Part shown: one piece after another, positions 21,226 through 34,200 of the stretch
Layout of the letters: each line of letters opens with the position of its first letter
Position numbering within the stretch: the stretch's first letter is position 1
From: Diadema setosum
Taxonomy: Eukaryota > Echinodermata > Echinoidea > Diadematoida > Diadematidae
Direction: 5' to 3'
DNA: 64,000 nt
Assembly (NCBI GenBank): GCA_033980235.1
Contig: CM067059.1
Location: 17,184,100-17,248,099, forward strand
The notes under the pieces: generated by a model
Told to the model about the DNA's origin: nothing
What the model saw: only the letters and a program-made list of their open reading frames with translations
Databases searched by the model: none
Position numbers and translations under genes: made by a program

Positions 21226-22022
21226 CCCTATTTTAACTGGGCTATTTGAGACCAAGTTTTTACTGGGGGGGGGGGGGGGGGTTGGGTTGGGGGGTGTTCA
21301 ATTTGACCCCCCCCCCCCCCCCCCTTTCAGATCTCGGCTGCCGATCGCGCGATCGCCACAAAATTTTGCCTGAAGATAGAGCCGGATGTCAACTACAAGA
21401 TTACATGGTCATACAATAAAAAAATATTGGCTTTCTATTTTTAGTAAATTAATGCAAATCTATGCATGAATCATATTTTCACCTATAACTCCATTAAAAT
21501 GACAGAAGGATCCCGAAATTTTTGTGTCAGAGTTCCTCAAGACACATCAAACAATTTTCTTTAAAAAAAATAGCAAAATCAAAATCAATTTCTTTTGTTT
21601 TTTATTGTTCTGTTAATTTCTTATGTATTTTATTGGTTTTTCGACCTTTTGTTTTCTATTATTTTTTGGGCCAAAATTTGTTGTGGGCACTTTTTCAAAC
21701 TTATCTACATTAGAATTGATTAATTTCTATGGTTAAAAGTTGAAATAATCTAATTTATATCAATTTAACAAAAAAACACAATTTGCATTGGATTTGCACG
21801 CGATATAATGAATTTGAGCCGTTTTTGGGTTGACATGCATACGCAAAACATTATGTAACTTCAGAACAGTGTACCCGGACGTCGCAAATTTGATCTCAAA
21901 ATATGCGGGAGACTTCAAAGAAAAAAGTCACGAAATGACGCGGCAAAATCATTGCGCGTTGCGGAATCGTGGCGTGAAGCGTCGAGAGGGGGGTCAAATT
22001 GACCCCCCCAGTTGGAATAGGG
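21226..22022 (+). mobile_element. piggyBac-type non-autonomous element, copy 1 (797 bp)
   Basis: TTAA lies directly on both sides (21222-21225 and 22023-22026). The ends are inverted: CCCTATTTTAACTGGG at the left, and the right end complements to CCCTATTCCAACTGGG. A GTCAAATTGAC palindrome flanked by G/C runs lies just inside the right end, and a related 'tcaatttgaccccc' lies inside the left. TTAA duplication with termini starting CCC is the signature of the piggyBac superfamily. No transposase ORF is present. A second copy in opposite orientation is at 38727-39471. Confidence 0.85.
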
Positions 22023-22026
22023 TTAA

Positions 22027-22716
22027 TGCATTATGAGACTAAATCAGAATGTACAAAAACAGATTGCACAATACAAAATATGAATTTATCACAATCTAAA
22101 TTTTGCAAACATGCAATCTAGGTTTCAGTGCATGGCCATGTACTTCATTTCACAGTAATACTATTTCATGACACTGTGACTATGAATTTGATTAGAAAAG
22201 ATGTTAATAATCATGACACTGAACTCATGCAAAAGGTACCGAGACTGCACAATTTTGTAGCATTGCATTATGTTTTCCCTTTCATTTATGTTACATCAAT
22301 GATTCAAATATATATCACAAGTATGGAATGTTTCAAGTATGAAGATGAATACTTAATGAGACAAAGAACAGACACTTTGATCAAATGATGTGGCATGTCA
22401 GACAATGGATTTCTGCTGCCACATGTAAAAAAAAAACAGCTAAAAAACAAAAACAACCCTAATGTGTTACATAAATATTCCAACATTTTTTCAATTGTGG
22501 AATTAAATGCATTTTGCATTTTGTACAAAAGAGCAAGGCAGATGATGACACTTGATCTTATTCCCATACATGAAATACACATACATTTGTAAATTATTGC
22601 ATTGGAAGACAGAACAAGATAATAAATTAGCAGCGTAAATATCATACCAGCCATTTTTTTTTTCCCCAATAGCTGTAAACTTTTCATAAATCCTCTAACC
22701 CTATGGCCCAAATCTT

Positions 22717-22753
<37 letters not shown>

Positions 22754-24844
22754 AGTTTCATTGAATTCATGTATTGAGTAATCTCAAAGGTATGGAGAAA
22801 AAGGGAAGTTTCAGCATTAAATAGTACATGTAGTAAAATTTTAGCACTTTATCTGACTTTTGACCCTTTACAACCAAAATTATATTTTATGAAAAAAGAA
22901 GAAGGTGTCAATTTCATCATACATGTATATGACCTTTGATTACTCAGCAAAAATAACTTCATATCCCATGTAGCTCGTTTTCTTGAATGTACATTGTAAT
23001 TCTATTTACTGTTTCTGCATTTCACATACTGGTGACAATGAATAAAGATAGCTGTGCTAATTTGTGATGAGCATTCACAAGAGAGTGAAAGATGTGGACA
23101 CTATTTTTTGTGAGGTGACATCATTCCATTTTTGTTTTGTTTTTTCTTGGCCAGGAGGGTTCCCCATCACTTTCTTTCAATTTCGGAAACATCCATACAA
23201 ATAATATAAAGGTGCATGAATAATTCAGATTCTCTAATTGGCTTTTACTTTTGATTTGGTAGATGAATCTTTCAATGACATGTTGCATATGTGGAAAGTC
23301 TACAAAGGTCTGTTCTGATAGGTTGCAATAACACATAGCTTTCCCATTAAACAAGGTAAAAAACCTACAAAAGATAAAGAAAAAGGTCAACACACAATAA
23401 TAATGATGATAACAGCTAATATTCATTTAGTACCTCTTCCACTGGACAATAACAAGTCCCCCCCCCCCCAAAAAAAAAAAATAAATAAATAAATAAAATA
23501 AAATAAAACAAAATAAAATAAAACAAAATAAAATAAATAAAATAAAATAAAATAAAAAACAAAAAATAACTAAAAGTAATAGAAGACATCCATACAATAC
23601 TTCAGAGAGTTATGGGTCGTAAGTCGTGGGTCCTAATTTATGAAGTTTTTACAACAGCAAAGAATACTGACAGGTTTCAAATTCCAGCACCTTTCATACT
23701 GTCATTATCATTAAAAACAACAACAACAACATCAACAAAAACAGCCAGTGCACAAAGTTCACATCATCTCTGAATCAGAGAGACAGAGTCTGCTAGCCTT
23801 TTTGAACTTCCCATTTTATGAGACCCTCTGCAGCCATGTCACGCAGAAATGTCTATATTCTAAGGCGATATTAATTGATAAGCTGTCAATGCTTTTAAAA
23901 AGTATCTTAATGTCAGTAAATACATTCCTTATTAAAAGTGTCTGCAGTCATGCACAAAGTAGACCAATATAAATCATCAGAATTAGTTGCTGCAAACAAC
24001 TGTCCAATTCACAGCTGTGTCCGAGGAAATATACTACTATACATCAAAGTGGGACATACAGGCAGGCAGACAGAAAACAAATACATGCACTTCACTAGAC
24101 ATGGGTTGATCTGTTAGCAATAAAGCTAGTATGATGATAATTATGTGCAAGTCTCAGCCTCTTTCTCTCACACAAATGGATGAACACACTTTATTCACAC
24201 AAGCTGAACAGTAAAGAGATTTGATTGTGCATAGAATGACATATTACTGAATATGTTAACATGTATATAATGTTCGAAACCTGTTATCATTGTTATGTCT
24301 GAAATCAGCTTCTTGGACCCATAGAGAAAGGTAAGAGAATAGAAATACATGTATTCTTTCAAGTATGAACAACAACAATCTATGTTTACAAATTAAAATA
24401 GATATTCACAGACAGATCATCAATTTGATTTTGAATGTAATTGGTGCTACAAGTTCGTGCTTGAGGTACTTGAGTAATGGCATTTCTGTAATACTGATGT
24501 GTTGAGCAAATGGAAATCTTGAGAAAGTCAACAGTAACAGCAACGGCTAATGGCATTACCAGAATCAATGCTGGATGAGGCTGACATGAAATCAATGGGA
24601 TAGACATTGACTTTGACAGGTTTAAAATTGAAAGTGCACAGCAGACTCCTTAAATGGGAGTCATGCACACGGCAATCATTCAAAAGTGACTGTGGGCAGG
24701 AGACAAGAGAACAGTACAGCAATGCCAAAACAAGGGAAGAAATCAATCCCGAGGAATTGTGGAAGACTATTGTAAGGAAGCTAGAAATGCTGTAGGATAA
24801 CATGAGATGCACACATCAGAATCGTAATTACAATTGTCTGTATA
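22027..24844. other. Intergenic DNA downstream of CEP128
   Basis: It contains an (AT)n tract at about 22721-22751 and an A-rich low-complexity stretch with AAATA/AAAAT units at about 23460-23565. A block near 22760-22930 has 'gactttgaccctt'-like words resembling the pearl-like elements. Nothing else was recognised. The lower end of the CEP128 3' UTR should lie in this interval. Confidence 0.4.
24190..24195 (-). terminator. Candidate CEP128 polyadenylation signal
   Basis: AATAAA on the minus strand, about 980 bases below the CEP128 stop codon. It is only a hexamer match. Other sites are possible and no cleavage evidence is available. Confidence 0.2.
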
Positions 24845-25012
24845 AATCCAACACAAAAATAACACAGAGGTGGCCTGTCGGGGTACCGGTAGGCACTTAA
24901 AATCAAACATAAATAATACAGAGGTGGCCTGTCGGGGTACCGGTAGGCACTTAAAATCAAACACAAAAATAACACAGAGGTGGCCTGTAGAGGTACTGGT
25001 AGGCACTTGTAA
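24845..25012. repeat. Minisatellite, three units of 54-56 bp
   Basis: The unit with ACAGAGGTGGCCTGTCGGGG and TACCGGTAGGCACTTAAAAT is repeated with phase words at 24865, 24919 and 24975. It lies about 170-330 bases past the CEP128 stop, so probably within its 3' UTR. The minus-strand frames with repeated CLPVPRQATSVLF arise from this tandem array and are not taken as genes. Confidence 0.9.
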
Positions 25013-25178
25013 CATGCAGGTCCAATGACATGTAAAGTGCATAGAGAAGAATCATTCATGGAGTGATTCAGAGACAGGATGTCTTGGAATGCTGGTGGTC
25101 ACTAGGACCTGCCACTTGAAGAGATAGAATCACACACCAGTATCAAGATAAGCATGAGGGAGTTAATGATCTAAGTCA

Positions 25179-25296
25179 TCATAAATGATTATCTCCTCTG
25201 GCTGAAGTCACACTGCGATCTCTCCTTGGAGGAGAACTGTAGAGAGTTTTTGAATCATTCAGCTGTTGGTGTAGATGGGCCACTGTACTCTGGTAC
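25179..25296 (-). CDS. CEP128: CEP128 window exon 22 (terminal)
   Basis: The split Arg plus 38 codons and a stop (YQSTVAHLHQQLNDSK to SARGDNHL). The acceptor is 'tcctgattgcag'. The tail is Ser/Arg-rich (SSPPRRDRSVTSARG), a candidate phosphorylation region by composition only. Confidence 0.9.
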
Positions 25297-28200
25297 CTGC
25301 AATCAGGAAAGGGAAATGGTGAGTGGAAGTGTAGTAATAATGCCAAAATTTTCATGGAAGAATAAGGAGAGGTGAAAGTGCAGAGTAGACACCACTGAAG
25401 TTCTATGGACAAGGCTCCAGTTACGTCATCAAGCCATGGCTCAAATTGCTGATGGGCAAAAAACTGCATATGGAGGGCCCCCGCATGCGCGGGCAAGCGC
25501 TTAAGGGTTACATCCCACGTCTCATCATTGCATACGAGCTAGAGCTTTGCGCTTAAAGGGGATGGCTAGTAACTAATCAATGGGAATGTTGGGGGATGAT
25601 TGTTGCAATCTTTGTGGGATTCATTTAAGAGTACATTATATATCTATTGTTGTGTGAAAATTATTTGCTTCAGAATGGCCTCATATTCAAGTAATGTGCA
25701 GTTCAATGTTTCCAGGTTAGCATGCCTGTACAGTGTCGGGGCAATTGTTAACGGGCCGTCAACAATCACCCCGACATCAGTTACTAGCCATCCCCTTTAA
25801 CACAGACGTGATTTTTTTTTGCCCCTCAGGCAATGCATTTTTTGACATCATGGAACCTCATCTGTATGAGATACTTGACCTCTCTCAAAGAAAAAAAAAA
25901 TACACAAACAAAAATTTTGTAATTTGTGAGATGTATCTAAGTATCTCTCCATAGTATTGTGGCACATGTATTGTACAAGTCAGTTGATGCACAATTCACA
26001 AATATTTTCATAGCAACTTTATGCATCTTCACACAGTAATGCATCCAAAAAGGTAACTACCCAACTTCATACCTGATGAACCAATAACTAAGATAACACT
26101 GTAACAAATCACTCATTTAGAAAATTATATATCAATGATATTCATGAAGAAGCAAACATACATTTCCTTACCTGCCATACAAGAACTGTTATTGGACTCA
26201 AAGCATAAAATCATGAAATGAAGCAAGTTTCCTATGTGACAATGTCAGAAGTGGAACCTAAAATGTACAGCAGGAATACCTGAAAGCAAGTATTAATAGA
26301 TCTTAGTAAGTTTCCAAGCATGTCTCGACCACGTTATTTGGCATTACCTGTTGTACTTTTCTTCAATGCGCTGACGTTCTCTCTCCAGCTCCTGTGAACA
26401 TAAACAAATCTCATACTTGATCTACATCCCCAAATGCTCCAAGTGTGGTGCTTCAAGACCAGTAACACAACAAACTACACTCTTAGACAGAGTGACAGTC
26501 AGTGAAAGAGCAATAACTGTGAACTTTCTTTTTCTATATAAAGATATCTACTCATTACATCTTTTTTCTTCTATTTTTTTTTTTATAAACAAAATGGGAA
26601 GAATAAAAATGGAACAAACGCTGCACAGTTCAGGGGACCATGATCTAAATTTTGCTGTACATGATATCTCCAGGCAAGACAGACTGCTATGTATTACCTT
26701 CTGATGACAAATATATACTCAGTAATATATGTTAACTAGAAAAATCATGTAAGAATTATCTGAGATTACAGCTGAAAGTCTGACAATGATTATGACAAAA
26801 AGCAATTGATAGCACATGATAGCCTGCCACCTTTGGCTCAGCCTTTTAAATATGCTCCAAATTTCATTGAATCTGTTAAATTGGAATCAAATACATCAAT
26901 ATCCAATGAAATCAAAGTAATTTGATCAGTCTATTGGAGTTACACATGTCACACATTCATGATGGACAGCTGATGAATACTAACTCTCCATTAGCTACGG
27001 ATACATAACAAGGCATACCTTAAGCCTGTCAAAGGATGCTTTGGGTGATGGTGGTGATGGAGGGGGAAAACGATCAGGTTCTCTCAGTGCCTCAAATGAG
27101 CTCTCCACTATCCTTGTACCCTGTGCAGAGACCAAGGTCACATTAAACATTCATGCTCTGACACCCAGGTCATATCGAATGCTTATTAAATTTGTTACAA
27201 CAGTATCTACAAAAGGAGATACCGGGAAGCTATGATTCTAATTTTGCATTTACTTCTGTTTATATACACATAATCACGTATGTACATCTGGGGAAAGTTT
27301 GATTATAGGCTCTGAGGTGTTTCCATGGTGTATGGTTGTTGTGTGCCATAACTCTTTCAGCAATGAAACTTCCATCTTCTGGCAGGAGGAAAAAAAAGAA
27401 TGTCCCATTGTATAATCATATACTCACTGCTCTGATATGGTCTTCCATGTTTTCTACTTGCTTCTCCAGTGACTTCACTGTGTGAGCCCGTTCCAGGTTT
27501 TGCAGATGTAAATCTAAAATAAAAAATAAGAACAGCAGAGGGGATAGTATGCAGAAGTGTTATCATAATCTCCATAGAAACAATAATTTCTATTCAACGT
27601 ATCCCATCACAATGTAAATATAGCAAAGATGTCTGTGTGATTCAATTAATTACACATTTTGTTCTGTATTTGCTGATTGGCATGGACATCTTGAAAGAGA
27701 TGGCCAAATAAGGGTTACCTATACTCCAAATCCCGATCCTATGATCGTCCTGTTAGACTAAGTCATTGTTTTCCCAGAATGAACTATATCTAAGTAACGC
27801 AATGTCAACATTAGGGGATGAAGTATATACTGATAAAGGAAAAAGTAAATCATAACCAAGTGCCTGGGTTAGTTAGAACATTTGGCCAGAGTGCAGCTGC
27901 TTATTTGTACAATGCTGCAGCTGAAAATGTAAAGGTGATGTGAACTAAAAGGAGGTGATGAAGGAAAAAGTGATGACATATGTTGCCTACTGCTGAACAT
28001 TATGCAAATGTCATTGGAAATAACAGGTAGAAGTGGGGTAAAATTTCACATTGCAAAATTGAGTAATTCACACCTCATGGTATAGAACAGTGGAAATATA
28101 TACTCCGTTAAACCAATTCCACTATGTATCTTAATGAAATCTTAGCCAAAGAAATACGAAATGCAGTTTCACTACATCTTTTTATTTCAAGTCGTTGACA

Positions 28201-31200
28201 TATACCAGGGTACCTCCTTAAATGTCTTTTTTTACTGCAAGAATTTGGCTCACTTTAGGAAGAGTTGATTACACTGGTTAATTCATGCCTGATGGAAGAT
28301 ACTCTCACAGTACCATTCTATAAAACGATTGAATGCCACAGAGTAATATAACCCCCCCCCCCCAAAAAAAAAAAAAATAAAAAATAAATAAATAAAAAAA
28401 ATAAAAAATAAATAAATGAATAAATAAAATATTCAGAAAAGTAATCTTGGAACAAAAATGTTTCAAGACAGGACTCAAGTATTTTGGGAAAATGCATTCC
28501 ATATAATGCATATGGGTTTCAGTGAGCTCCATAAATACGGAGCATGTACAGCAATGCTCTTGCACCACAAGAGGAGTAAACACTATGCCAGTGCCAGCAG
28601 ATCCGTAATATTTTGTTAACCCGTTCCTCCCGCAATTCTCAGAGAGCCTTCAATTCCCTAAAACAAGATTTTCTTTGCAGGTCGACGGAGAATGGACAGG
28701 TTAGTAATCCGCCTGAGTGAAAGCAGTCAAGTGGTACATGTACATGTATCTCCCTTGCACGGTCAACTACATGTGCCATTGAACAATGAAAATACTGATC
28801 GATCACTAGATATGAATACAGCATGCACAGACGGGCTCAAAATCTCTTTTGTTCTACACAAAGTAGGCACCTGAATGAGGTCAGCGAAAGTGAATTTCTA
28901 CTGAGCTCAGCCGTGATTGCTATGTACATCTTCATGCGAGTTCTACATCAAAATAAGCTTGCACGACATTGGAAAAAAAGGCAAATAATACTGTGATACA
29001 CATGATTTTCATACAGAAAGAAAACTGATATTGAGGCATGAAACTCTTATCTTTCTATCAAAGCCATTTTACTGGGCAGCATACCACAAACAAACATGAA
29101 TTTAGGCCACAAATGCAGGCACTCTTGTCTACATTTTGGAAACCTGGTATACCAGGTTCTGGTACATCAGTTGATGCCATGGGAACCTGGTATACCAGGT
29201 TCCCATAAGGAAGGAGTTAACATACTTGCTCTGATTCTGTGAAACATCTTGCTTACCTTCCTTCTCTCTCTGGAGACCCCGTAGGAGGTCTTCTGTTACA
29301 TCTAGCTTGGTTTCGTATGCCACTCTATTGGCCAGTTGCAGTCTCTTTATGTCATCAACCTCGGATCGGCTGCGGTTCAGGTTCTCAGCAAGCCTAAGTC
29401 GCTTGTCGGCCTGTCTGCGGACTTCCTCTTGGAGCCAGTACAGTTTGCTCTGGAAAAGAGACGAGACAGTTTGGTCTAATCCATTTTGAGACTGCTATTA
29501 AATGACATACTGTAGTGAAATTTTATATTTGAATTATTTGAACTAAATGTCTCTTTTCACCATGAAATCTTGAAGTTCGAGTCCTTGTCCAGTAATAATA
29601 GTTAACTCTGACAAGGCAATTTATCTTCATTGGCAAGACTATCCCAGGAGAATTAAAGCGGTTGGTTCTGTGCTTTGAATTGATAATAACAATACTGAAA
29701 AGATGGGAGAAAGTGATAGAATCATCTACACTACACCTTTCAGCAATTCCCACCATTTGCTCAAATTTGACCACAATATGAGGCACTTAACTAAAATTTA
29801 TCATGGAAGATAGGTTTCTTTTAACGGTTAATTCAAAATTGCATAGAAGCAAATTATGAGCCACCGAGAGCAAGTTAAGGAGTACTGTAAAAGTGGATAT
29901 TTTCGCGCGACTAATTTTTCGTGCTTGGCCGGGTAAGAACGGTTTCGCATGCTTATAATTCCGCGGAATCAATACATCACACACAGGAACATATGGCAAG
30001 CAAAAATATTTGTGTGCTTTTATTTTCACGGTACTGTCTGGTTGCGCGAAATGTGCACAAATTTCAACACCGCGAAAATTTCCACTTTTACAGTAAGCAT
30101 CAGTGAAAAGCAATTTAAGACTACTACAGGGGAAAAACAAAAACAGCACTGACTTCAGTTCTCTCACTCTCAATTGTTAATTTGTAGACTATAGAAAGGT
30201 CACATGTGAGATGTAAAATCTGGTAAAAAACAAAAACAAAACAAGCAAACAAAGCAACCTCCAAGTGATGCCCTGCACGCATATTGCAATTTGTGATTTT
30301 ACTGTTTCTCCATGTACATGTAGGTTCAGTAATCTTTTGACCTTTGACCTTGTCCATCTAAACCAATATTCAAACTTGACCAGCATCTCTAGGTGATGTA
30401 CATGTGGTGTAAGTTTTCTGGACATAGCACAAAGCTGTGGAAAGTTATTGAGAACACACTCTGTATGACACTCATACCATGGAAAGTTCATTGATATTTT
30501 GACCTTTGACCTTGTCAGGATTCACCAGATATTCGAACTTGATCGGCATCTTAAGATGATGTAAACGTGGTGTGAATTTGGTGGTGATAGCTTGAATCTG
30601 CAGAAAGCAATTGTGAGTACACCACAATACTATGTTTACAGTGCTAATCAGGTAAGATTTATGGACCATTTGACCTTTGAACTTGTCAGACTTCACCCAT
30701 TCTTAAACATGACTGACATCTTTAGGTTATGTACCTATGGTGTGAGTTTGGTGGTAATAGCTCAAATCCATGGAAAGTTATTGAGAGTACACCACTATAC
30801 TGTGTGTGTGTAGTGCTTTTCAGGGAAAGTTCATTGACATTTTGACCTTTGAACTTGTGGGACCTCACCCATATATGAATGTGACCGGTATCTTCAGGTT
30901 ATGTACCTGTGGTGTGAGTTTGTTGGTCATAGCTTAAATCTATGGAAAGTTAGAGAGAGCACACCAAATTGTTGATAATGCCGATGCCGACAACATCGAT
31001 GAAGGAAAAGCAAAGCCTATGTTTCGCTTCTGCTATGCAGGCAAAAAGAGAAGAAGAAAAAAAAAAAAAGGTATGCCATGGGAAAGGGCTCAACCTGAAA
31101 TCTATGCTATTCCAACAGCAATCACCTCCTTATTGTAAGCTCACCTTGAGATCAGGCAGCATTGTCTCACGGGATTCATGTGTGCGAGAGAATGGCTGCA

Positions 31201-34200
31201 GGGTCTCACTGTCCAGGCTACTTTCGCTGACCAAGCCAACCAGGATGTCCACCTCTCTGACCAGTGCCCTCAGGGCATCCTCATGATCCAGTCTCAGGTC
31301 TTGGATGGTTAGCTCTGCCCTCTGCAGGTGCTTTTCCATGGCTGAGGCTCTGGGGTAATGATTGAGCAAGCAAAGGTCATTAAACACAATAGAAATGCAG
31401 GGTTTAGTGGCTAAGAAGCGCTGAACTCCTAATGAAGACTGGAATTACACCTATGACATAGAACACACACTTCTACAAGAAAAAAAAAGTTTTCCACAAT
31501 GACATATTTTGAGATAGTCATAACTACTCTGAGAAGATTCATATCTAAACAATCATGACTTTTTAAAATATGACATATTGTACAGCACTAACATGATCGA
31601 CAATTTTGATGTATATATTATTGTTTTGTTAACTGTTGTCATATAATTATTTTATCAATAAAGACTGAATTACACAAAAACGACAATAAATAAAACATGA
31701 TCGACAATTAGCTCAGAGCATATACACAGTCCACATATATACACATGGATTACATGTAACCACCTACAGACAAATATTCACATTAAGACTATACTAGTAC
31801 TTAAACCTGAAGCCCATCTTGCACAGGTAGATTAAAGTCTAATGCATTACCACAGTAAACTGTCACCTTCATACCTTGGTGAATATATGTTTCTTGTCTT
31901 CTATCTGTGATGGCCTTTAACACATCTGCTAAACAACGTCTAAGAGCTAAGTTCTGCAAAGAGCATCATATGTCTGGAGCAACTAGACATTCAGAACTCA
32001 CCTACATATTTAATGCTCTCAATTTCAAACCCTGAATATACAAGTATAAAAAAAAAAAAAACTTTTTTCAGTCATAGTGAACCCGTTTTCTCTATGGTTA
32101 GTGTCAATGGCTAACCTGTTATCACCAACTTCCACAAGTTGTGTCTGCTCCTCAAACCCTGCCCGCATTCGGTCGTAGTTCCTTTTCAATTTGATGTTTT
32201 CGTCATCCAGGAAGCGAAGTTCCTCCCTCACTTTTTCTGCTTCACTTTTAGTTCGGTCTATTTGACGTCGCAAGGATTTTGCAGATGATCTGGACTCAGC
32301 TAACTCAATCTGATGGAATAAAACACACATGCATACAGTGGACAAGGGGAGCAATTACAGTATGTGTGGTAAGAAAGTCTGTATAGGCTATTTAGGCTGT
32401 TTCAGGGGGAGGACATGGTTATGGCTTTATGGATTGAAGCAAACAAAAACAGGTGGAAAATGATGGTAATTCTTCTCATATCAGCTTCTCAACTGAATCT
32501 CCACACAATCAGAAAGAGAATTATTAACAAAAATCATTTCTAATATTAACTTCAATTTCATAAAACATGTACTTTTTATTAAGGGCATGTCCAAATTCAT
32601 CTTCAGCTAATAATGGCAATACGTATATCATTTTAAAGCCAAACCTCAAAAGTTTAAGGTTCAAATGATTCTTTTTTTTCCCCTTTTTTTTAATCCTTTA
32701 ATCATTTTTATGATTTAATGAGGAAATTGATAGATTTGATATCATTGAAAGTTCTAATCTAAGGTACAGCTGTACACAACCAGACAGAATTGAGGAATAA
32801 ATCAAAACGAGTGAAAGGAATGGACCTTTTAAGGGAATAAAACAAAGGCAAAAAGTTGGTACAGTAGCTCAATGTAGAGGTCAACCTATGCTAAACAGAA
32901 AAATGGATAGGGAGGAATGACAAAGTGAATCCACACCTGAAAACATGTTTGTCATTTTGCTCCTGGCAAAGATTCTCTTAGGATCAAAAGCTTAGGCCCA
33001 TTTCGACTCCAAATTTGTAAGTACCACTAGACCAATAAAATCAGTAAAAAAAAAAAAAAAATTGGTCATTATCACATAGTTTAAAGTTGTTTCTACAGCA
33101 AATCAAAGTATAGGTACTAGGACTCTCACACCCTTTCAAATTCAGAGAATTTTGAGGACAAACTTAGCTTTTAAAAAATGTGGTATTTTCTGGTCTCGTA
33201 CGTTACAGAGCACATAAATTGCAATATTTCCTAAGTAAAGCAGTGTTCATAATTGATAACATCTCTACATGGGCTGGCCTAAAGTAGCTACTAACTATTA
33301 AAACAAATCCCCATAAATATTTATATGTCTACATGGAATGCTTGTGTAACGTCTCTAAATGTCCCATACATCACATTTCAAACACCTTGGACCTGCCTCA
33401 AATGTTCAGACCAATACTATGTAATTGTTGCTATATTTCCATATTCTTTGTTTCCATGCAGAATAGCCTCACCTTGAGGAGTGCAAAATGCAGTAAACCT
33501 TTAAATCTAAAACTTGTCTAAGTTATTCCAACTTCTGGTATGGCTGCCACAATGCCTTGTAATGCCATGATGATGTCATAGTCAAAGGGGGAAACCTTGA
33601 ATCAGCAACTGGAATTGACACAATCCTTATCATTGCCCTCTATCGCACACATAAGTGATAGGTTGGTGGACCAACGTCAACAAGGATATAATGGAAACAA
33701 ACAAGACACTAAATATGGAATATAGATTTTTCACAGGCCTGTAAAGAGAATTTTTTTTCTTTGTAAGCATGAAGTTTTCACAGTCTACCTTCAGCGCTTG
33801 AATCTCCGCCTCTAATTCAGCTCTCTCACGTTTCTGCTTCAGCACTACGTCCTGAACTGTTTTCTTCTCGCTGACCTGTGCAAGTACAATTTAAACATAG
33901 ACTTTGCTTGTAATGCCCACATTCATAATGCCTATACCTGTAATTCTACATGTGTTGGCAAAGTTGCAGATACAATAATGGAAATGGCACGCGGCAAACC
34001 CTGGCAACCTATCAGGGCAAATATTGCTTTGTTCTTATTCAATGTCTGCAGGCATATCTGAAAAATAATGTTACTGTTATGTGGGTGTACATATTGCATT
34101 GCCTTTGCCATCTGCACCTCCAACTTAGTTCATAGTTTTTAGGCTTTCTGCTTTCTGAATTCTGCACTTGTTTACTCCTGTTACAGTCACAGAGAAAATA

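Noticed and set aside
22304..22711. 135-residue minus-strand frame with hydrophobic stretches
   Set aside because: AT-rich composition, no recognised family, and it runs over a poly-T/A tract. Likely a chance frame.
24767..25059. Minus-strand frames with repeated CLPVPRQATSVLF
   Set aside because: They arise from the 55-bp minisatellite. There is no start context, homology or splice support.
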